From NCBI RefSeq assembly GCF_027307225.1, contig NZ_DAHUXJ010000135.1:1-42553 (forward strand): a stretch of DNA of 42,553 nt, given 5' to 3'. Positions 24,723 to 32,014 of the stretch are shown piece after piece. The position numbers and the translations under genes are program-made. The notes below the pieces were generated by a model. It worked only from the letters and a program-made list of their open reading frames with translations. It did no database searches and was not told where the DNA came from. How positions within the stretch are numbered: the stretch's first letter is position 1; each line of letters begins with the position of its first letter. This stretch comes from Bradyrhizobium sp. (GTDB lineage Bacteria; Pseudomonadota; Alphaproteobacteria; Rhizobiales; Xanthobacteraceae).

Positions 24723-26695
24723 TGCGCCGCTTTGCCGCTGCCACGGCGTTCTCGCTGATCACAGCCGGACTTTTCCAGATTTCGCCAGCCGCTGCCGCAT
24801 CCGACGCTTGCGCCGATGTGACCGTCCTGCCGGCCCCGTTCTCGCCCTGGACCGGCGCAGCGCTGCGGGTGATGGTGATCGCCGGGAAGCCGCTGGCGGG
24901 CACGCTGTCGCTGATTGCGCCCGATGGCAGCGTCGCGGCCAGGTCGGCTGACCGGCACGAAGGCCCGCCTTTTTCCTGGTTTGCCGAAGTCGCGCACCCC
25001 GCCGCCGGCTCCTGGCGCGCGACGCTGGAAGGCACGCCCGCTGGTTGCGCACCCGTGAGCCGCGACATCACGGTGGCGGCGCGTAGACCGGAGCCTTTCC
25101 GGATTCCTGCGGGAATGATCTGGCCGACGCGCAACAACTGGAACAGCACCAGCGAAGCGTTGTTCTCGGCATGGATCGAAAAGTTGTTCGACGCGCCGCC
25201 CGACGAGGATCTGAACTGGAAGGTCTGGTACGAAGTGCTGCGCGATCCCAAGCGCAATTTTCTCTCCAACTATCTCGGCCGCAACGAGGACGTCACGCAA
25301 ACCGGCCTTCGCCCGGACTGCGCCGATTTCGTCTATTTCCTGCGCGCCTATTTCGCCTTCAAGATGGGGCTGCCATTCGGCTATTCGAGTTGCTCGCGCG
25401 GCGGTGGTGGCAGGCCTCCCAGGTGCGGCGAGTGGTTCGATGTCGAGCATCCCGAAGTGACGCGTCCGCCTCCGCCGCCCGATCAGGTGGCGGCCGCCCA
25501 GGCCGCTGAGGCGCCGCCGCCACCGCCGCCACCGGCGCGAACATCGAGCTTGCTGCGGCTGTTCGGCCAATCCGATGCGCCGGCAGAGCAACCCGCTGCC
25601 GCCTTGTCTGCAATGCCGCCGCCGCCAAAGCCGCAGCGTCCGACCAATTTCGCCCAATATCTGCGCGATGTCGGCGACGTGGTTCATACCGGGGCGGTGC
25701 GCGCCGGCGACGACAGGGCCGATTTCTACACCGTGCCGCTGACCAGGGAGGCGCTGCGCCCGGGCACGGTCTATGCCGATCCATACGGTCATGTGCTGAT
25801 GCTGGTGCGCCGGGTGCCGGAAGTGAAGGGAACGCCGGGCGTATTCCTGGCCGTCGATGCCGAACCCGACGGGTCGATCACGCGCAAGCGTTTCTGGCGC
25901 GGCAATTTCCTCTTCGTGCACGAGCCGGCGCTCGGCACGCCGGGCTTCAAGCATTTTCGTCCGATCCTGCGCGATAAGAACGGTCCGCTGCATCGGCCGA
26001 GCAACGCCGAGATCAACAGGAATCCGCAATTTGCGGACTTCTCGGCCGAGCAGTCACAGATGCCGGCCGAAGATTTTTACGACCGCATGGACGACGTCAT
26101 GTCGCCCGAGCCGCTCGACCCGGTGCGCGCGATGGAAGATGCGATCGCAAGCCTCAGCGAGCAGATCAGGACGCGCGTCACCGCGGTGGAAAACGGTCGC
26201 AAATTCCAGATCAAGCAGCGCGGCGACACCTCGATGCCGGAGGGCGCCTCGATCTTCCAGGCGAGCGGCGCCTGGGAGGATTTCTCGACGCCGGCACGCG
26301 ATCTACGTCTGTTGATCGCGATCGACGTCGTGCGGAATTTTCCCGCTCGTTTCGCGCGCCGCGCGGATCGCTACGCTCTACCGCCGGGCAAGAGCGTTAC
26401 TGAGGTGAAGAACGAGTTGCAGGCGGCGCTCGCTTCGGAACTCGCCTCGCGCAAGGTCACGTACACCCGCAGCGACGGTTCGCAGTGGACGCTGTCGGTC
26501 AAGGACGTCGTCGATCGCGCAACCGATCTCGAGATGGCCTATAATCCGAACGACTGCGTCGAGCTTCGCTGGGGCGCGGCCGAGAACAGCGATGAGGCCT
26601 CGACATGCCGGCGCCATGCGCCACGGGCGCAGCGCACCCGGATGTCGAATTACCGCCCCTGGTTCCGCGACCGGCACTGGCCATCGCATACGTAA
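24722..26695 (+). CDS. Secreted protein with putative papain-like (NlpC/P60-like) fold
   Basis: Protein of 657 residues, not recognised as a named family. Residues 1-27 form a clean signal peptide (FAAATAFSLITAGLFQISPA then AAASDAC). Residues about 30-120 may be a beta-sandwich. A candidate cysteine hydrolase core follows: Cys200 opens a helix in RPDCADFVYFLRAY, and ALRPGTVYADPYGHVLMLV places His357 on the next strand, as in NlpC/P60 peptidases. A proline-rich linker (about 249-272 and 299-306) splits that core. Start choice is difficult: GTG 24722 gives an ideal signal peptide but lies at the very end of hairpin R8 with no Shine-Dalgarno; ATG 24677 lies inside R8. Confidence 0.75.
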   Translation: MRRFAAATAFSLITAGLFQISPAAAASDACADVTVLPAPFSPWTGAALRVMVIAGKPLAGTLSLIAPDGSVAARSADRHEGPPFSWFAEVAHPAAGSWRATLEGTPAGCAPVSRDITVAARRPEPFRIPAGMIWPTRNNWNSTSEALFSAWIEKLFDAPPDEDLNWKVWYEVLRDPKRNFLSNYLGRNEDVTQTGLRPDCADFVYFLRAYFAFKMGLPFGYSSCSRGGGGRPPRCGEWFDVEHPEVTRPPPPPDQVAAAQAAEAPPPPPPPARTSSLLRLFGQSDAPAEQPAAALSAMPPPPKPQRPTNFAQYLRDVGDVVHTGAVRAGDDRADFYTVPLTREALRPGTVYADPYGHVLMLVRRVPEVKGTPGVFLAVDAEPDGSITRKRFWRGNFLFVHEPALGTPGFKHFRPILRDKNGPLHRPSNAEINRNPQFADFSAEQSQMPAEDFYDRMDDVMSPEPLDPVRAMEDAIASLSEQIRTRVTAVENGRKFQIKQRGDTSMPEGASIFQASGAWEDFSTPARDLRLLIAIDVVRNFPARFARRADRYALPPGKSVTEVKNELQAALASELASRKVTYTRSDGSQWTLSVKDVVDRATDLEMAYNPNDCVELRWGAAENSDEASTCRRHAPRAQRTRMSNYRPWFRDRHWPSHT

Positions 26696-26769
26696 GCGGC
26701 AGGGCCTGTTTCATCGGAAAAGCCGGATAGTTTCGAGGCTGCCGATGCGTTCCGCGCCTTACCAGGCTC

Positions 26770-27381
26770 TCATGACGGCGCCAGCGCCTTGAACCGCGCG
26801 AGAAAGCGTTTCTCGGCCTTCGCCGCACTCCACGGCGTCAAATAATCTTCCTGTGTCGCCGGCGATAGCCCGGGATCGCGGCCGAACAGCCGCCTGGCTT
26901 CGTCCGCCGCGAAGCCGGCCAGTTCCGTGGCTTCGAGATAGGCCGCACCCTTGTCGGCCGCCTTGATCGCTTCAGCGATCTTGCCGTCCAGAACGGCCGG
27001 CAGTCCAAAGCGGATGTGGATCGCTGACAGCAGGCGCTTTTCGACCGACTTGTAGCCTTCGCCAAGCACGGCCTTGAACGGCGAGATCATGTCGCCGATC
27101 ACATATTCGGGGGCATCGTGCAGGAGCGCGGCGAGGCGCCAGGTGACGTCGACCCGCGGCGTCTGCTCGCGCATCACGGCTTCAACCAGCAAGGTGTGCT
27201 GAGCGACCGAAAAGATGTGCGGCCCGCTGGTCTGTCCGTTCCAGCGCGCCACGCGCGCCAGCCCGTGGGCAATGTCGGCGATCTCGATATCGAGCGGCGA
27301 GGGGTCGATCAGGTTAAGCCGGCGTCCCGAAAGCATCCGCTGCCAGACCCTGGTGCCCTCTTTCCGAACTTCGCGACCCAT
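26770..27381 (-). CDS. HD-domain hydrolase (YfbR/5'-nucleotidase-like)
   Basis: Protein of 203 residues of the HD phosphohydrolase superfamily. Metal-binding motifs are SVAQHTLLVEAV (first His) and ALLHDAPEYVIGDMI (His-Asp pair), with a later KAADKGAAYLEATEL supplying the final Asp. Relatives include 5'-deoxynucleotidases; the natural substrate is unproven. Conserved sequence starts around TRVWQRMLSGRR, and the only ATG able to include it is at 27381, inside hairpin R9a; the next is 27336. Thus the first ten or eleven codons, and apparently the ribosome-binding site, come from the repeat. It is convergent with the papain-like gene, 74 bp apart. Confidence 0.88.
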   Translation of the reverse strand: MGREVRKEGTRVWQRMLSGRRLNLIDPSPLDIEIADIAHGLARVARWNGQTSGPHIFSVAQHTLLVEAVMREQTPRVDVTWRLAALLHDAPEYVIGDMISPFKAVLGEGYKSVEKRLLSAIHIRFGLPAVLDGKIAEAIKAADKGAAYLEATELAGFAADEARRLFGRDPGLSPATQEDYLTPWSAAKAEKRFLARFKALAPS

Positions 27382-27425
27382 CGCGGCAACCTGTTACGCG
27401 AAGTTCGGAAAGTAAAGGGCACCGG
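27350..27425. repeat. Hairpin R9a at the HD-gene 5' end (76 bp)
   Basis: CTGGTGCCCT/AGGGCACCGG outer arms with one mismatch, inner stem TTTCCGAACTTCGCG/CGCGAAGTTCGGAAA, GTAA bulge on the right. Termini changed from CTAG to CTGG/CCGG. It contains the start codon of the HD hydrolase. Confidence 0.87.
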
Positions 27426-27437
27426 CAATATATGACT

Positions 27438-27515
27438 GCAGTACCGCTTTCGATCTGAGGTCCCGGGACGAGGTCGCCGCTTAGGTTGCGGGGACCTCAG
27501 ACCGGCGGGTACTGC
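27438..27515. repeat. Hairpin R9b (78 bp)
   Basis: GCAGTACCGC outer left arm pairs with GCGGGTACTGC (one extra base); inner arms CGATCTGAGGTCCC and GGGGACCTCAGACCG; TTT bulge on the left. Same subfamily as R1/R5, with termini changed together from CTAG/CTAG to GCAG/CTGC. The spacer to R9a is CAATATATGACT. Confidence 0.85.
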
Positions 27516-27546
27516 CGGGTGGGGTCTTCAGCCGGTTTCCTCGCGA

Positions 27547-28170
27547 TCATTTGGCGGAGAGGCGGGGGCTGCGGCGTTTGCCGGCGCAGTGTTCATGGCA
27601 GAAGCAGGTGAGGAGATGGTCGTTGACCATGCCGGTTGCCTGCATGAAGGCATAAACGATGGTGGGGCCGACGAACTTGAACCCGCGCGAGGAAAGCTCT
27701 TTCGACATCTTGATCGACAGCGGCGTCGCCGCGGGAACGCTGGCGGTGGTCTTGAACTGATTGACCTTTGGCTTGCCGTCGACGAAGTCCCACAAAAACT
27801 TCGAAAAGCCGGGACCTTCCTCCATGATTTTCAGGTAGGATTTGGCGCTCGCGATCGTGCCCTCGATCTTGGCGCGGTTGCGGACGATGCCGGCATCGTT
27901 CATCAGCGCGTGAATCTTCCTGGGCGTGTAGCGCGCAATCTTCTCCGGCTGGAAGTCGCCGAAGGCTTTGCGGAAATGATCGCGCTTGCGCAGGATGGTG
28001 ATCCAGGACAGCCCGGCCTGGAAGCCGTCGAGGATCAGCTTTTCGTAGAGCGCGCGGTCGTCGAATTCGGGTACGCCCCATTCGGTGTCGTGATAGGCGA
28101 CGTAAAGCGGATCTTCGCCCGGCCAGGGGCACCGCGTCAGGCCGTCGGCGTGCAGGCGCGCTTTCGTCAT
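27547..28170 (-). CDS. tag: DNA-3-methyladenine glycosylase I
   Basis: Base-excision repair enzyme (207 residues) removing 3-methyladenine from alkylated DNA, in the cytoplasm. Family hallmarks are RCPWPGEDPLYVAYHDTEWG (Cys14 and His27 as zinc ligands), the catalytic-pocket segment YEKLILDGFQAGLSWITIL with its acidic residue, and a late NDHLLTCFCHEHC that supplies the remaining His and Cys ligands. Length and motif order are normal. Its ATG overlaps the ygfZ stop by four bases (ATGA), so expression is coupled to the upstream gene. A DNA-repair glycosylase following an iron-sulfur cluster factor has no obvious functional logic. Confidence 0.96.
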   Translation of the reverse strand: MTKARLHADGLTRCPWPGEDPLYVAYHDTEWGVPEFDDRALYEKLILDGFQAGLSWITILRKRDHFRKAFGDFQPEKIARYTPRKIHALMNDAGIVRNRAKIEGTIASAKSYLKIMEEGPGFSKFLWDFVDGKPKVNQFKTTASVPAATPLSIKMSKELSSRGFKFVGPTIVYAFMQATGMVNDHLLTCFCHEHCAGKRRSPRLSAK

Positions 28171-29048
28171 GCGACGGTCTGCTTCGGCTGCAGGCGCAGT
28201 TCATCGGGTTCTGCAATGCGGATCGAGAGGCCTCCCGCTGTCAGCGGCGTGCCTGCTTTCAGCGCCTCGCCGGCCCGGTCGATCCGGATCAGCGCAAGGG
28301 CGTGACCGTCGGCGGCCGATCCCATGGTGCCGACCGTTTTGTCACCGGCAAGGACAGCCGAGCCCGGCTCCGGCGCAGGCCCGTCCAGCACGAGCCGCAC
28401 GGTGCGCGTGCGGGCGGTGCCGCGATGCTGCATCCGCGACACCACCTCCTGGCCGACATAGCAGCCCTTGTCGAAATCGACGCCGTGAAGGCGGTCCATG
28501 TTGGTTTCGTGCGGGAAGGCGTCGCCATACATGAAGTCGAGACCGCCGCGGGGCGCGCCCACCGCAATGCGGTGCGCCTCATAGGACTTAGCATCGATGA
28601 GCTCCGCGCCGATCAGGCCAGCCGCCTTTGGCGCGAGTTCGGCGGGAACGAGAATCCGCAAGCCAAGCTCGGGGTTACGCGGATCGGTGAAGGTGAGATC
28701 TGGCTTCAACGCCGCATCGCCGTCCCAGGCGGCAAGTACGCCGAGGCGGTCGGAGAGATTCTCGATCCCGACCTTGGCGCGCAGCCGGTAGAAGGTGAGT
28801 TTATCGGTCAGCGCCTGCGCCAGCGCTTTCGGGCAATCGATCAGGAAACCGCCGCCATGGCCTGGGGGTGCCTCGGTGATCAGGAAATCGATCGTGATCT
28901 TGCCTTGCGGCGTCAGCAGCGCGCCGAAACGGCCCTGTCCTGGCTCGAGCCGCGCGGTATCGGTGGTGATGAGGCCGTTGAGGAAGTCGCGGGCCGTTTC
29001 GCCGGAGACTTTGACCACGCCGCGGTCGGGCAGAAACGCAGCTTTCAT
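28167..29048 (-). CDS. ygfZ: Folate-binding protein YgfZ
   Basis: Tetrahydrofolate-binding protein of 293 residues, a relative of the glycine cleavage T-protein that assists maturation or repair of iron-sulfur enzymes. The diagnostic motif is DKGCYVGQEVVSRMQHRG, with the conserved cysteine. The N-terminus RGVVKVSGETARDFLNGLIT and the C-terminal barrel are complete. ATG 29048 is supported by the conserved start. The stop overlaps the tag start codon, indicating a two-gene operon. A 67-bp gap separates it from the small hypothetical protein upstream. Confidence 0.94.
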   Translation of the reverse strand: MKAAFLPDRGVVKVSGETARDFLNGLITTDTARLEPGQGRFGALLTPQGKITIDFLITEAPPGHGGGFLIDCPKALAQALTDKLTFYRLRAKVGIENLSDRLGVLAAWDGDAALKPDLTFTDPRNPELGLRILVPAELAPKAAGLIGAELIDAKSYEAHRIAVGAPRGGLDFMYGDAFPHETNMDRLHGVDFDKGCYVGQEVVSRMQHRGTARTRTVRLVLDGPAPEPGSAVLAGDKTVGTMGSAADGHALALIRIDRAGEALKAGTPLTAGGLSIRIAEPDELRLQPKQTVA

Positions 29049-29115
29049 ATCCTACATATCTCATGTGACATCTCGCATGAGAAGGTAGGCCGTTGATCGG
29101 CAAACAACAAGGCGC

Positions 29116-29379
29116 TTATTGTCGTGCAGTAGCCGTGGAAAACTCGCCGTTGCGCACGCGAACGACAAGGCCCTCGACGAATTTGGCGACTGCGTCTTCG
29201 CCATAGGTGCGGACCAGTTCGGCGAAGGCCGCAAACAGGCTCGCTTGCGCGAGGCAATCGCCATCGACACCATCATGTCGCGCTTCCGCCCAGGCCTCGT
29301 TGAGATAGCTGAGCGCGGCCTGCTTCTGTTCCTGGTCGGGCAAGAGGTCGCGGGCGATGAAAGGCGCAGGATGGCTCAT
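29116..29379 (-). CDS. Small conserved-looking hypothetical protein
   Basis: Protein of 87 residues starting MSHPAPFIARDLL, without recognised family. It is predicted mostly helical: PDQEQKQAALSYLNEAWAEA and AQASLFAAFAELVRTYGEDA form two amphipathic helices with acidic faces. A longer frame from ATG 29427 adds 16 residues; neither start has a clear Shine-Dalgarno. The frame lies upstream of ygfZ-tag on the same strand, 67 bp away, and could be cotranscribed. I believe it is real because of codon-position GC bias consistent with its neighbours, but function is unknown. Confidence 0.6.
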   Translation of the reverse strand: MSHPAPFIARDLLPDQEQKQAALSYLNEAWAEARHDGVDGDCLAQASLFAAFAELVRTYGEDAVAKFVEGLVVRVRNGEFSTATARQ

Positions 29380-29427
29380 GAACTTGAAAGCAGCTTTGGA
29401 GGCGAGGAAGGAGACGTGGTGTAGCAT

Positions 29428-29776
29428 GCCAGGCGGGGCGGGCTAGAGCAGTTCTTTAGGAAAGGTTAACGGACCTCAATAAATCCGTCCGTGGCATCGC
29501 TGCGATGGCGGGATCGCTTGTTTCACGGCTTGACGTTTCCGATTCGATGGCTGCGATGTTGCCGGTCGTGCTCCGCATGCATATCGGACGGCATGGGCGC
29601 GATCAAATTGCATCAGAGCCGTTGGTCATCCGAGTCAATTGAGAGAGCGGTCAAGCGAGGAGCTGTAGCCAGCTAAAATACCGTCCCGATGGGCTCGCCC
29701 CTAACTCGTGAATTGTGTATTCAGGCTTAAGCGAACGCCGGCGATGATCGAGGTTTTTTGACCGCGGTATCATGCG
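29428..29776. other. Intergenic region without clear features
   Basis: About 350 bp between divergent genes. I see no credible ORF and no hairpin of the CTAG family. A T6 run and TTGACC stand just before the cyclase start but without a matching -10. Promoters for both flanking genes presumably lie here. Confidence 0.5.
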
Positions 29777-31210
29777 ATGATCGACGAAAAAAAGCTTGAG
29801 GAACGGTTGGTAGCGCTCGAAGCCGCCAAATCCTGGTCCCCGCGCGTGGTCTCGCGGCTGGAAATGCTGCTGCGCTCGGGCACAGACGAGGCGCTCTACC
29901 GCGTCAATCCGATTCAGTTCGCCACGGAGAAATCGATCGCCGAGGCTGAAGCGATTGATCTTTTCCTGCATGCCTGCGTGGCTGGTCTGTTCGACATGGA
30001 CTGGCAGCTCGTTTGTCCGATGTGCTCCGACGTTGTCGAGAGCTTCCGATCCTTGCGCAAACTGCACACGCATTTCCATTGCCACCTCTGTCAAACCGAT
30101 TACGACGCCGCGCTCGACGATTACATCACGGTGACGTTTACGGTTTCGCCCGCCGTGAGAAGCATCCGCTTCCACAAGCCGGAGGCGCTTTCGGCCTGGG
30201 ATTACGTCTTCCACCACAAGCTGACGTCGGGCGGCGTGTTGCCAGACGGCGTGCCGTGGAGCGAGGCTGCCAAAACCCTGGTGAGGGTGCTCACCCGCAT
30301 CGAGCCTGCTTCCGTGGTCAACCTCGAAGTTGATGCCGCCGAGGGCGCGCTTCTTGGCCAGGATTTCGACAGTGACGCCCAATTCTTTTTTCCGGTCGCA
30401 AGCGGGACGGGCGTAACGCCACCCCATGTGCCGGTCGTGCTCGAGGGCGGCAAATGCTTGGCCGCCACAGCCAGCATCGCACCTGGCAAGGTCGTGTTCG
30501 AAGTTCGCAACGCCGGCAAGCTGGCGGTGGTATTCGGCATCCTGCAGCTTCCGATGGCGTCGTTTCAACGCCCGCCGCTTCGCTTCGCGCCGTCCCTGAC
30601 CGGCAAGCGACTGCTGATGACACAAACCTTTCGCGACTTCTTCCGCTCCGAGGTGATCGGTGCGACGGAGGGAATTGCGGTTCTCGATGTTACCCTCGTG
30701 TTCACCGATCTCAAGGGCTCGACGGCGCTTTACGAGAGGATCGGCGACCTCAATGCCTACATTCAGGTGCAGCGGCACTTCCAGCATCTCCTCGATGCCA
30801 CCGTTCGGCACAACGGCGCCGTCACCAAGACGATCGGTGACGCCGTGATGGCGGCGTTTGTCACTTCGGCCGATGCGGTGCAGGCAGCGCTCGATATGCG
30901 CGAGGCCGTGGATCAGCTCAATCGCGACCGGGTGCAGCGCGATTTCATCCTGAAGATCGGCGTGCATAGGGGAGCCTCGATCGCGGTCACGCTCAACGAG
31001 CGGCTCGATTATTTCGGCCAGACGGTGAATATCGCAGCGCGGGTGCAAAACCTTGCCAATGGCGACGAGATTTGCATCACCGAAGAAGTTTACGGCGCGC
31101 CGGGGGTCGTGGAAATTATCGCGCCATACCCGGTGACAAAGAGCGAGGCGGAACTCAAGGGCGTCAGCAAGGCGATGTCGGTCTATCGTCTGGCCCCAAT
31201 GGAGTCCTGA
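29777..31210 (+). CDS. DUF5939 zinc-ribbon adenylate/guanylate cyclase
   Basis: Class III nucleotide cyclase of 477 residues, apparently cytosolic. The N-terminal DUF5939-like half includes a zinc-ribbon-like pair, CPMC (Cys80, Cys83) and CHLC (Cys102, Cys105). The C-terminal catalytic domain (about 305-470) has metal Asp residues in LVFTDLKGSTALYERIG and TIGDAVMAAF, and LDYFGQTVNIAARVQ with the transition-state Asn and Arg. A homodimer would therefore be complete. The zinc ribbon suggests redox or metal sensing, which is inference. It ends 20 bp before hairpin R10. This is the second class III cyclase in the window. Confidence 0.92.
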   Translation: MIDEKKLEERLVALEAAKSWSPRVVSRLEMLLRSGTDEALYRVNPIQFATEKSIAEAEAIDLFLHACVAGLFDMDWQLVCPMCSDVVESFRSLRKLHTHFHCHLCQTDYDAALDDYITVTFTVSPAVRSIRFHKPEALSAWDYVFHHKLTSGGVLPDGVPWSEAAKTLVRVLTRIEPASVVNLEVDAAEGALLGQDFDSDAQFFFPVASGTGVTPPHVPVVLEGGKCLAATASIAPGKVVFEVRNAGKLAVVFGILQLPMASFQRPPLRFAPSLTGKRLLMTQTFRDFFRSEVIGATEGIAVLDVTLVFTDLKGSTALYERIGDLNAYIQVQRHFQHLLDATVRHNGAVTKTIGDAVMAAFVTSADAVQAALDMREAVDQLNRDRVQRDFILKIGVHRGASIAVTLNERLDYFGQTVNIAARVQNLANGDEICITEEVYGAPGVVEIIAPYPVTKSEAELKGVSKAMSVYRLAPMES

Positions 31211-31230
31211 TAGTCACTTGGCGAGTACCG

Positions 31231-31306
31231 CTAGTGTCCCGGTTCTGACATTCGTATCATATCGCGGCAGGCACTTTTACGAATGTCAGAACCAAAGGGA
31301 CACTAG
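31231..31306. repeat. CTAG hairpin R10 (76 bp)
   Basis: Outer stem CTAGTGTCCC/GGGACACTAG, inner stem GGTTCTGACATTCGTA/TACGAATGTCAGAACC, AAA bulge on the right. Spacer CAACTATATGATT leads to R11. Confidence 0.9.
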
Positions 31307-31319
31307 CAACTATATGATT

Positions 31320-31397
31320 CTAGTGTGGCTTTGACTCTGACGTTCCTTTGAGGAACTCGCTGCAAGACTGAAAGGAACGTCAGAGTCGCCGCACTAG
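31320..31397. repeat. CTAG hairpin R11 supplying a stop codon (78 bp)
   Basis: CTAGTGTGGC/GCCGCACTAG (one G-T type mismatch), inner stem GACTCTGACGTTCCTTT/AAAGGAACGTCAGAGTC, TTT bulge on the left. On the minus strand its terminal CTAG provides the TAG stop of the TIGR02301 gene. Confidence 0.9.
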
Positions 31398-31768
31398 TTC
31401 GCGTAGCGCGCGGTCAGGTCTCGGGAGATTTTCAGCCCCTCGTCGATGTAGCGGCGGATCGCGAGCGTCGCCGCCGGCGTGCAGGTGCGGTAGGTCTGCT
31501 GGAAGCCGTTATAGCCGCGGTTGAAGCCGGCGATCATGCGAGTGCGCCGCTCTCCACTTGGGGTTTCGGCATCGAGCAGCGCCTGCATCTCGTTGCGCCA
31601 TTTGGCGCCTTCGTTGCTGCCGCAGATGCCACGGAGGTAGTGCAGCGTTCCGAGGATCTCGGCGAACCGCTGCAGCTCATTGTCGAACGGCGCGGCGGCT
31701 TCTTCTGCACGCGCAGAACCAGCGAGGCAGCAGAGGGCGAGGAGGGCAATGGAGAAAAGCTTCGGCAT
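31394..31768 (-). CDS. TIGR02301 family secreted protein
   Basis: Small exported protein of 124 residues, family TIGR02301, known only from alphaproteobacteria and without assigned function. The signal peptide is FSIALLALCCLAGSARAEEA. The mature part has the conserved ILGTLHYLRGICGSNEGAKW, MIAGFNRGYNGFQQTYRTC and PAATLAIRRYIDEG blocks, with two cysteines able to form a disulfide. ATG 31768 is used; a TTG one codon upstream is possible. The stop codon is the TAG inside the terminal CTAG of hairpin R11, and R12 begins 19 bp before the start, so the gene is framed on both sides by repeats. Confidence 0.9.
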   Translation of the reverse strand: MPKLFSIALLALCCLAGSARAEEAAAPFDNELQRFAEILGTLHYLRGICGSNEGAKWRNEMQALLDAETPSGERRTRMIAGFNRGYNGFQQTYRTCTPAATLAIRRYIDEGLKISRDLTARYAN

Positions 31769-31786
31769 CAACGGATCCGGGGAAAG

Positions 31787-31864
31787 CCAGTGCGGCGAAT
31801 TTGAAGTTCCTATCGGTTTCGCGGCAAGTTCGTTATAGGAACTTCAAATTCAAAGCTGCACTGG
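31787..31864. repeat. Hairpin R12 with CCAG/CTGG termini (78 bp)
   Basis: CCAGTGCGGC pairs with GCTGCACTGG (one mismatch), inner stem GAATTTGAAGTTCCTAT/ATAGGAACTTCAAATTC (17 bp), AAA bulge on the right. Same subfamily as R6, but both termini have changed together, preserving pairing. Confidence 0.88.
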
Positions 31865-31877
31865 AAAATAATATTAG

Positions 31878-31953
31878 CTAGAGCTCTTTCGATCCCGAAG
31901 TTCGCGTCAGAGGTTGTTGCGATCGCTCGCGAACTCTGGGATCGGAGCTCTAG
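31878..31953. repeat. CTAG hairpin R13 (76 bp)
   Basis: CTAGAGCTC/GAGCTCTAG outer stem, TTTC bulge on the left, inner arms GATCCCGAAGTTCGC and GCGAACTCTGGGATC with two mismatches. It is separated from R12 by AAAATAATATTAG and is related to R3. Confidence 0.85.
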
Positions 31954-32014
31954 TTTGATATGCCCCCTCGGGGTGTGCGACGCAAGCTGCGGATTTTCGC
32001 CCGCCGGCGGTCGG

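Noticed and set aside
29651..31048. 465-residue open frame antisense to the DUF5939 cyclase
   Set aside because: Composition is His/Arg/Gly-rich shadow sequence without domains, opposite a gene with clear catalytic motifs.
31231..31397. R10-R11 as ordinary rho-independent terminators
   Set aside because: Stems are long with large loops and lack the U tract; they also occur at 5' ends of genes.
20418..31953. CRISPR-like repeat array
   Set aside because: Hairpins are irregularly spaced over 11 kb, not identical, and have no uniform spacers or cas genes.
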